Positions 61,201-64,000 of a stretch of DNA of 64,000 bases are shown here, piece after piece. Origin of the DNA: Brachionus manjavacas (Eukaryota > Rotifera > Eurotatoria > Ploima > Brachionidae); assembly GCA_019054805.1 (NCBI GenBank), contig JAHQIY010000021.1:797501-861500 (forward strand), read 5' to 3'. Under the pieces are notes generated by a model. That model searched no databases. It saw nothing but the letters and a program-made list of their open reading frames with translations, and was not told the origin of the DNA. The position numbers were made by a program, and so were the translations under genes. The first letter of the stretch is position 1; each line of letters starts with the position of its first letter.

Positions 61201-61559
61201 AAAATAATGAGTATGCTACAGAAAACGAATCTACCGAGATTGCTATAAATGATTTGTTAGATTTAGCTAATAACACTAACAATGCAGAAAACTTAAATGT
61301 TAATTTAGATATTAACGAAGTTGTAAGCGAAGATGATAGTTTAGATTATTCGTTAGATATAGCATTTAATAATGAAGATAATACAGATAATAATGATAAC
61401 GATGTAATAAGCAATGATTTACTAGCAAATATTACACAAGAAGACCTATTAGAAGTAGAGTCTACAGAAATTGTAGACGAATATAAAGCACCGGAAGAAC
61501 AAGAGAGCGATTCGGTGATTGATGTTCAAAAACAATTAGATAAACACAGTGTGGTATAG
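49224..61559 (+). CDS. Giant RTX-like surface protein, 4,111 residues
   Basis: An intact paralogue of the broken gene at 300. Residues 38-80 form a beta prefix (RPGDLIQLNFDIKEARV); no signal peptide is seen. Residues 417-478 are seven RTX nonapeptides (GMGDDVVFG, GSGDNIILS, GSGNDKVFS and so on), so calcium binding near the N-terminus is likely. About 3,400 residues of Ser/Asn/Thr/Gly-rich beta-like sequence with scattered GGxGxD turns follow. The last 140 residues or so are acidic and Asn-rich. No enzymatic domain or C-terminal RTX block was seen. AGGA precedes the ATG; a weak promoter (TTGCAT ... TATATT, 49127-49153) lies upstream. It follows the channel-TolC genes, suggesting an exported adhesin-like filament. 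Confidence 0.82.
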   Translation: MANQNDNTQTNQSIVYQDNQVFLYKPESASARSTVYVRPGDLIQLNFDIKEARVEVVNGDVHIVFANGSTMTLLSLAAMGFSTAAPVIRDTEGNLMDVSEFLNKTYTVNYNNAYLILTNRDDYNLSDEEPDAIVSAADSTETLDGGNPISGAGTTDVFINGVITSDVVKGVVNSKTFKTGKGNLPETNFTTNNPFTETSSNYLPGTIDENGRPVLSYKIFYGVDFKDNGNKILEGNNGAGSKAYARSFSVAQGLDDSDDKALLLDRAKLDLSSESGGSLVISTVSELSYLFDLNYTGGIFPSSMAIRIPKDSKFSVESPILRQVLGSDGKPTGLYQFISVDQSGNSKFLLKFPYGTPSQVLELIYEVNYIDPLTSEIKFASYSQTIKVNPVTTEADLGGEGEFVVSNGAPGIDVKTGMGDDVVFGGSGDNIILSGSGNDKVFSGIANDIIALGGGNDSYWASLGVDRIEGGTGLDTAYYNNYANKIKKDAKKVDSEYEIGNLLDKTGETIKDEFFNTYSASKGLIFNIGDSNVASKLYLDALIKRYGSFDVGSYINPATVLVVKEQSKSDDGRFNLFDLYSNTEVFYGVDGLSDMVNFKHNGNTNYKDFSFYSGSISESVSNDIVVVDSNFAVQVDMSRSSASNSTIKVGFLDITDSLGLINSSSFNGFLKISLSDKDDVVYGGLGFSKFEGKDYTAYSDDASFTGQRYGEGYLILAGLGQDTVDYSRDSRITSIDFNAISGVVNKHYDLVLQNDAGAQLTILEKQKDILERRELVGTGTSATAVQFAYTNRIVGTNNVDNFYGGLSGAGVSSSLSYTYVSTGTSIDNLTYANARGRGVTLVLGDSGSKEVYKGTVLDQNFIDEKGINSLDSIANLNVLKDFNKNVKDTAEGNISITLSIYSDFIVSSLANDYTFGSDTDLDAKYTVNGDDYIAYTQAVNGIVLNYDTATGLVSVDKTGGGTDTFNFYDTANNRVDIYGVYGSGADDVFNLSNGHARERHKVVGGEGDDLVDFSTATESLLISLGASSSASVANGAKYFFQGIERLIGTLQDDKVIISSLATVDNLEDITIDLGNGSDLVDFSLASDALTGGDGVEATFSSGQMDAVLSGKSLSFTNTEGVTGTAYDDTFIVEQGAVDSPNKGVYNGFVGSGDTINYSAVSNNLEFDVTTNTVRIDTTTPDPASEDKIVEIERFIGGQVNNTFFSNVFGSFYFEGNTSGSNQILDYSKISSGVVFDVENNVAYKVNYESNTFKNAFAASKLDDLKHDNYTNISDIIGSNGNDSFILTESFAGGFVVNGGLGSYDIIDLSKFTNSVTTTLVNNNTGGDVTNSSSVLASDGDSHVLNISSGGTDYNVSIKNISGFKLTSNDDEVTLDGVGNFYVDGGDGVDKVSYSLTNANYNYDTTAISLSVGADKLSLNKNYTSTGAASNSIIKSDTLISVEELILSDEKDRVAFAGWNNSITSIDAGLGEDSLSFNNFLATTPTVLTANIGSAGSATSNFITLSNNQVAGSSIELSNFTSIEGAGQSAVTVEFLINDLNNINDGLKLSGRYGGGSTVLKFDDAVFTNGVSIALSGTIATAGANATIENISTSNSKDFALNQINIIELTDFNDIISATEKYSTFFDGKGGTNSISYEGASFTASFGVEFFWTEDASSSTIMGHAKKSTGGEDTFENFSDIKGSKSTDIVTIANLAIVNTFLTTSPTSVEVDLINNTGSALDRVKLDVDNLSYNITSGVLSDDAGTAVNLTWISSKDSSGTEQGLELLFGGNNNTLVYGGSATGNYYVIRAGSGDNAIDASLSSTPVVYDAKTGKIGGSKTAIDASDYKYKAINFDTITGSNAGSNEFYANTPDGVSPTINYIGSGSTGANADLLSYSESSSSLIFNFLNSTDGDVHTTAGKPSGTDADTFSNIKHIVGSDRGNNTFTFNATGLAYMSGLELTGGSNGFDTVYLNLTTDSTFTIGSTGLTDGTNTLSLSAINNIEAIQLNDDTTDTVILENGVDFALRLKGAINTTNDLERKDVLDIKVTDEVDISTTTRPGVSALVDLVNGFKDSLLGNPSSWADSTAVDAYFNNMDVAAVFDSNSNQVLRMAGTESVVDEISGFKTVKYTNNTASMLVLAGERGFNYNGSNSGTGTHGLYIDYSNMNDTGTTYFKFSDYNALTVEKDTSILGGASVNAEDYKDTIANALFIVGTRGNDVFELYSSSTAPTPTKKNVTIVGNGGDRDVISLDKAREVFASGTGIIGDEYVLTTTAAGTTFAGYNLIGDFVYGLTEVSDVLKLDATSNINDVKNIDALGGIDLLDYEEFGGATNWNITVNFTVNQVTKERYDASGSVFAAADNVYNFERAITGNGDDTIIANENQIFLNKTSDYTLDSANRLFNAGGGYNTLDISNVDESYNVSLDYNRVGSDNLITINATNAAGFTTTTTSSGFNSVLSGYANVNYVFDADHLNSVSFTNPNPASTITEKGLEFVSLGSKTVGGTKVLSAFNYSSNNTGRNINVNLADFARGLEVADSTNPTNNFMSLSGYNEFNVTDNSVLSLTADVSTVMSFTGGNTDADTADLTGVPSIDKSILEVFSAGATTSSIRFTNSSVTMTLNNIETITTGGLTEVSLVERVGFSAGDYVITIIAPAGLENIVSFEGFTTAISGTNAEGYDLQNFTKYKLTNLADTFNISDSEGKTIDALDSGSGRDTVRFINAGGVAYTSGVRIVREDAIDNISKISAANVAFTDKLQNFEVFVLTDQEDRFILNRNNSVSQPEYTEIDFAGGVDNADLSNFTDFTSAVATYSLANGFDINLNDGSSDYKYILKNLEELSLYTDVNLSLQGDDFEDIKVSASGNNIINYNTLSGDNFVFELQADGRDVKLLHFDATGALIKEMATFSGFYNYNNLMGNIGFKNFTDFSKNYTLFNSFNTSGDMSLVDYNAVNFDLQFHLNATNAVVTQAGVATGGEHTVGAHNILLSSKNSNIVVDEAVNQAAGVVNIGLKKPAGGASFSSNVVVDLRNTASTGVGGDTLVFLDGMYDARFRFGEFAGAPNTDTIVEVTTQNGGAITSANMNFYAASTFLANGNTEVHLDVTNNALTKEYIFTGSNNALLLEGTVATGTIIDINLSSSKFLNYKSALAGGVATNIVHNIKIDGFTEIDIAAVGELNFRLSEAGISNDSRTLLINANSNSNSNSNTSTLIVDTGLASAELSVVGGKVNLFGRMDGSNKEFNARGFNNQITLSSNRDNLAINNNILNTAAFVNTSGGGDSISYNHTGGSLAAQFVGSGNLHLSTIANNTNYGITGAHVLVNGVETLNLGNATSALNFDIGVAFSTGYLSTSNNYSIFANYNSLNNKKVVFSLLDGVVKSVQSNNDNLFSTNSGSTLTLSNVGDNTVEFSGNTVNLKGFNYYNLGNGKDTINVNLTRNNTKNQVQDVYINRDAGSRLSYSSSLFLDASAGGFNNQGILGILTIVGAGNNTVTSYSNNLVASAYTGVNGVSSYNVFNNGVINYDIKLGASKDIIVNSYTNSRFYSIHKSTSIALPELGLGGNRFIMEGINTVFTAPRITDSSGSIVSSYSFTSDSRDQSAFFLGQSGGNTKYDLESTGTVTVSPNSISMAPKYANVSGTEQQYSLTVTGYKDIFFGVNPNYNNGIDVVYTGNTILNITDINNTSYSGLLYRFFGVENDIGGRVDIGTTAVEAINAYVSTKYLVDTVDFSSYSDSNVNRIINTFDIQNSTFHSFSSIDTINDTMETFSFERFKGASGKENIFDVSAVVFADRNDLINTLDRGSPLFLEGGPGLENTIRIVGSNFSNADVGLASLPSGNFAAGFFLKDTSGRITNIPVILFENITELEYISTKMYIADDNILGGYFNITASDIDNEFTIDSFKDNFVLDGKDGVDTYLLANNITYTMHKANNGEVNVDIELTDGSTKPKTYNADYYLTLEDGNGNTAYVFNIDGNKITQNGVDVLVDDLKLSGNFVDDSAVTPTGRSLFMDDAFFADNQQNNEYATENESTEIAINDLLDLANNTNNAENLNVNLDINEVVSEDDSLDYSLDIAFNNEDNTDNNDNDVISNDLLANITQEDLLEVESTEIVDEYKAPEEQESDSVIDVQKQLDKHSVV
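58746..58772 (+). repeat. In-frame hexanucleotide repeat (AACTCA)n
   Basis: Four AACTCA units plus a partial one encode alternating Ser-Asn. Changes in copy number would lengthen the protein by two residues without a frameshift. Confidence 0.9.
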
Positions 61560-61582
61560 TAAATAGTTAAATAGTATTACAA

Positions 61583-61611
61583 TTGACATTAATATTTAGT
61601 TATGTTAAATT
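61583..61611 (+). promoter_or_regulatory. Consensus-like promoter of the repeat-protein gene
   Basis: A perfect TTGACA (61583-61588), 17-base spacer and TAAATT (61606-61611). Downstream, the Shine-Dalgarno GGAG of the gene at 61678 lies in the loop of an ATTTAAAT/ATTTAAAT hairpin (61655-61676), so start access may depend on melting. Confidence 0.65.
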
Positions 61612-61677
61612 GTTATTAATATTTAATTTGTATATTATATATATAATTAAAAGCATTTAAATTTGGAGATTTAAATA

Positions 61678-63456
61678 ATGAATAACAGGTTTAGTAAGCC
61701 TACTGCTGCCCCAAGGCCAACTGGTAGAGCAGTTGCAAGTAATGCAAGTAGAGCAGGAGGTAACAGCTTGGCAAGTAAAACAAATACACCTACTGGCAGG
61801 CCAGTAGCAGGTACAGCAAGGCCAACAGCCCCAGCAGGTAGGCTAAATAGTGCAGTATCAAGACCAACGGATGCGTTGGTAGACAAACCAGTTGCTAGCA
61901 GACCAACAGGTGTAGCGGCAAGGCCAACAGCCCCAGCAGGTAGGCTAAATAGTGCAGTATCAAGACCAACGGATGCGTTGGTAGACAAACCAGTTGCTAG
62001 CAGACCAACAGGTGTAGCGGCAAGGCCAACAGCCCCGGTTGGTAGGTCTATGGCGTCAGCTACAAGGCCAGCCGGAGTAAGACCTGTTGCAGGTAAACCT
62101 GTATCTTCAACAGCAAGGCCAACGGATGCGTTGGTAGACAAGCCAGTTGCTAGCAGACCAGCAGGTGTAGCAACAAGGCCAACAGCCCCAGTGGGTAAGC
62201 CAGTAGCTTCAACAGCAAGACCAGCCGGAGTAAGACCCGTTGCAGGCAAACCTGTAGCAGAAGCAAAAGCACCAGCTACAGATACTAACAAAAGAGACTT
62301 TAGTAGTTTAAAGCAAAGTTTGCTTAGCAAGGTAGATAAAATTAATTCTTATAGCTCTTCTAAGTTTGCTAAAAATGAAACTGATGAGGCGGTAGATGTT
62401 GTAGAAAATAACGATGTAGCAAGCGTACAGCCTGTTAACAACTTTAACGATGTGGCAGTTTCTAGTGCTAAAGTTGAAGCCCCAGTTGAAAAAAGCGTTG
62501 ATGTTGCAACTGAAGAGCAAATTAATGTTGCTGAGCCAGTAGTAGAACCTGTTGTAGAAGAGGTTAAAGAGCCTGCTGTTGTAGCGGTAGCCAAGCAACC
62601 AGAACAACGCACTGAAGAAGTTACGCAAACTACTAAGCAAGAAGTTTCTGTACAAATCAACAGAGAGCCAGAAGGGCAAAGATTACCTATTAGCCAAGAA
62701 CACAGAGAGCCTGAAGGTAGAGAGTTTTATGGTAGTGCGGTTAACAACCAATCTGCTAACGAAAGATTTGAAAGACAAAGCCATGTGCAAGATATTACTA
62801 ATCAAAATTTTGCACAACACTCTCAAACGCAAAACGGCGGTAGAGGGGTTGCAGGCGTAGACAATTCTGCACAATCACAAAGTTATGAAAAATCTTTTGC
62901 GGAAATTAGAAATTTAAAAGCTACTATTTCTGGCTTGCAATCTACTTTATTAGGTGGCAGGGCTTCAGAAGGTAGAGCTTCTTCTGCTAACCATGGTTCT
63001 GGTTTACAAGGGCAAATGGTTGGTTATGAAACAGCAGGAAGTCAACCTGTTGCTTATCAAACAGCAGAACATCAAGCATCTGGCTATCAATCGGTTGGGT
63101 ATGCTTCTGGCAATTCTTATGAATCTGGCGATTCTTACGGAGTGGTTTTGTCTGGGGAGAACAGAAATTTAAATAGCAGTTTAAATACATATTACGATAA
63201 TTATAACAACGGAGATATAATAATGCATAATGCTACTGACAGAGAGTTAGAAAGAGAAATTTACGATTTAAAAACTTCTTTAGCTGTATTAATGGAAAAA
63301 GTTGCAGCAGAAAACAACAGACCTGCAACTGTAATGGTTGATAACGGCGGAAGAGATAACTTAAGATTAATTCATGAGTTAAGAACTTCTATTGCAGTTT
63401 TAAACGAAAGAATTTCAAACAAAAATGGTCAACAAAGATACATTGTTTACAGATAA
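61678..63456 (+). CDS. Basic repeat protein with C-terminal coiled coils, unknown function
   Basis: A 592-residue protein in three parts. Residues 1-200 are a basic Arg/Pro/Ala/Val-rich region made of RPTAP, SRPTDALVDKPVA and RPAGVRPVAGKP units, including two perfect 34-residue copies. Residues 208-225 are FSSLKQSLLSKVDKINSY, shared with the next gene. An acidic Glu/Val stretch and a Gln/Gly/Ser-rich region follow. The C-terminus has short related helices (EIRNLKATISGLQ, YDLKTSLAVLMEKV, HELRTSIAVLNERI). No signal peptide or known domain was seen. It directly follows the giant gene, so a role with that protein is possible. Confidence 0.65.
   Translation: MNNRFSKPTAAPRPTGRAVASNASRAGGNSLASKTNTPTGRPVAGTARPTAPAGRLNSAVSRPTDALVDKPVASRPTGVAARPTAPAGRLNSAVSRPTDALVDKPVASRPTGVAARPTAPVGRSMASATRPAGVRPVAGKPVSSTARPTDALVDKPVASRPAGVATRPTAPVGKPVASTARPAGVRPVAGKPVAEAKAPATDTNKRDFSSLKQSLLSKVDKINSYSSSKFAKNETDEAVDVVENNDVASVQPVNNFNDVAVSSAKVEAPVEKSVDVATEEQINVAEPVVEPVVEEVKEPAVVAVAKQPEQRTEEVTQTTKQEVSVQINREPEGQRLPISQEHREPEGREFYGSAVNNQSANERFERQSHVQDITNQNFAQHSQTQNGGRGVAGVDNSAQSQSYEKSFAEIRNLKATISGLQSTLLGGRASEGRASSANHGSGLQGQMVGYETAGSQPVAYQTAEHQASGYQSVGYASGNSYESGDSYGVVLSGENRNLNSSLNTYYDNYNNGDIIMHNATDRELEREIYDLKTSLAVLMEKVAAENNRPATVMVDNGGRDNLRLIHELRTSIAVLNERISNKNGQQRYIVYR
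61819..62022 (+). repeat. Two perfect 102-bp tandem repeats with degenerate copies after them
   Basis: The 102-base unit (34 codons, beginning AGGCCAACAGCCCCAGCAGG) occurs identically at 61819-61920 and 61921-62022. Partial, diverged copies continue to about 62260. Perfect identity suggests recent duplication or ongoing exchange; the unit length keeps the frame. Confidence 0.92.
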
Positions 63457-63476
63457 TTGTTTGCAGTAAGGATTAA

Positions 63477-64000
63477 ATGGCTAGTAATTTTGAAACGCTA
63501 AAAAAAAGCTTGTTAGACAAAGTTAGTAAAATAAACTCTTACAAACCGTCTAGCTCTAATTATACAAAACCTAAAAGTTTTTATAATTCTAGTGTTTTAG
63601 CTAATAAAGTTTCAAAGTCTACTAGCCCTTTATCGTCTAATAACGGTGTGGCTGGTAGTAACAATGTAGCTAATAGCTCTGTAAAAAGCAGAGAAAACAA
63701 CACTGTAAACACTAATTTATTTAATAATAAACCTAAACAAGATAACGTTGCAGTTACTAAAGCAAGTACAAACAGCACAAGTAGCAGTGTAAATGCTTTT
63801 AACTGGTTAGTTAATAAAAACAACGAAACTAATAAAAAAGTAGAGCAACTGCTTGAAGAAAGCAATGTTAACAAAAACGTTAATGGCAATAATTGTAAAA
63901 ATACCAACACTGTAAATACCAATGCAGTGTTTAATAAAAATACGCAAAGTAACCCACAGCAACAGCAAAATAGTACAGCAAGTGCTACATTGCAAAGCAA
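63477..64000 (+). CDS. Asn/Ser-rich protein sharing a motif with its neighbour (partial, runs off the window)
   Basis: An open frame of at least 174 codons starts at ATG 63477 with AAGGA before it, 20 bases after the previous stop, and is still open at the end of the window. Residues 5-22 are FETLKKSLLDKVSKINSY, identical at 13 of 18 positions to residues 208-225 of the preceding protein. The remainder is Asn/Ser/Thr/Lys-rich, probably disordered, with a helical patch near 120-145. No known domain. Confidence 0.65.
   Translation, partial: MASNFETLKKSLLDKVSKINSYKPSSSNYTKPKSFYNSSVLANKVSKSTSPLSSNNGVAGSNNVANSSVKSRENNTVNTNLFNNKPKQDNVAVTKASTNSTSSSVNAFNWLVNKNNETNKKVEQLLEESNVNKNVNGNNCKNTNTVNTNAVFNKNTQSNPQQQQNSTASATLQS

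Noticed and set aside
61819..62022. CRISPR array
   Set aside because: The repeats are directly abutting 102-bp coding units with no unique spacers.
61671..62330. Minus-strand frame of 219 codons with repeated TGLPATGL-like units
   Set aside because: It is the reverse reading of the 102-bp repeats in the plus-strand gene. The plus strand has the promoter, ribosome site and longer frame.
63581..64000. Minus-strand frame of 139 codons, Leu-rich, running off the end
   Set aside because: It lies opposite the plus-strand gene at 63477, which has a ribosome site and shares a motif with its neighbour. The Leu/Phe richness is expected from reverse-reading Asn/Lys/Ser codons.

Overview
The window is AT-rich DNA from an alphaproteobacterium. 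The sdhCDAB genes, the C-terminally extended NADP-type isocitrate dehydrogenase, the ComEC without a metallo-beta-lactamase tail and the purine genes all fit that class. The 23S and 5S genes sit together, with no 16S gene or tRNA-Ile/Ala anywhere upstream in the window. This split rRNA arrangement is typical of Rickettsiales, so that order (or a neighbouring host-associated lineage) is the best guess. No gene in the window fixes the genus.

Layout. (1) 300-12835: a giant surface-protein gene of about 4,180 codons, now in six reading-frame pieces separated by five one-base frame changes. (2) 13255-16571 (+): purine genes hpt, purA and purB. (3) 16658-22726 (-): TCA operon gltA-icd-acn-mdh, in which citrate synthase and aconitase are of the mitochondrial type. 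(4) 23093-32136 (+): glutamate dehydrogenase, an acetolactate-synthase-like ThDP enzyme, an aldehyde dehydrogenase, sdhE-sdhC-sdhD-sdhA-sdhB, then a small membrane protein and an ImmA/IrrE-type peptidase coupled to sdhB. (5) 32295-38107: NlpC/P60 hydrolase, cold-shock protein, rmuC, comEC and an SRPBCC protein. (6) 38611-41622: 23S and 5S rRNA, followed by a promoter-to-terminator unit of about 245 nt without an ORF (candidate ncRNA), then gpt. (7) 43120-64000: a giant-protein locus with a MotA/TolQ/ExbB-like channel carrying a long coiled coil, a MotB/OmpA-like partner, a TolC-like outer-membrane factor, a frameshifted acetyltransferase, tRNA-Ser(UGA), an intact 4,111-residue RTX-like protein, and two low-complexity proteins sharing an 18-residue motif.

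How the genes may work together. Groups 3 and 4 form a divergent central-carbon block able to turn glutamate into 2-oxoglutarate and carry carbon through succinate to oxaloacetate and citrate. The ThDP enzyme plus aldehyde dehydrogenase between glutamate dehydrogenase and SDH could form a 2-oxoglutarate decarboxylase/succinic-semialdehyde bypass; this is inference. Both SDH membrane anchors lack the histidines that bind haem b in E. coli, while quinone-site residues remain. Region 7 resembles, by gene content, systems in which a proton-channel pair and a TolC-type exporter serve a giant adhesin (as in Salmonella SPI-4). No ABC transporter or HlyD-type adaptor is visible in the window. The broken giant gene at the left end is a paralogue of the intact one at the right end.
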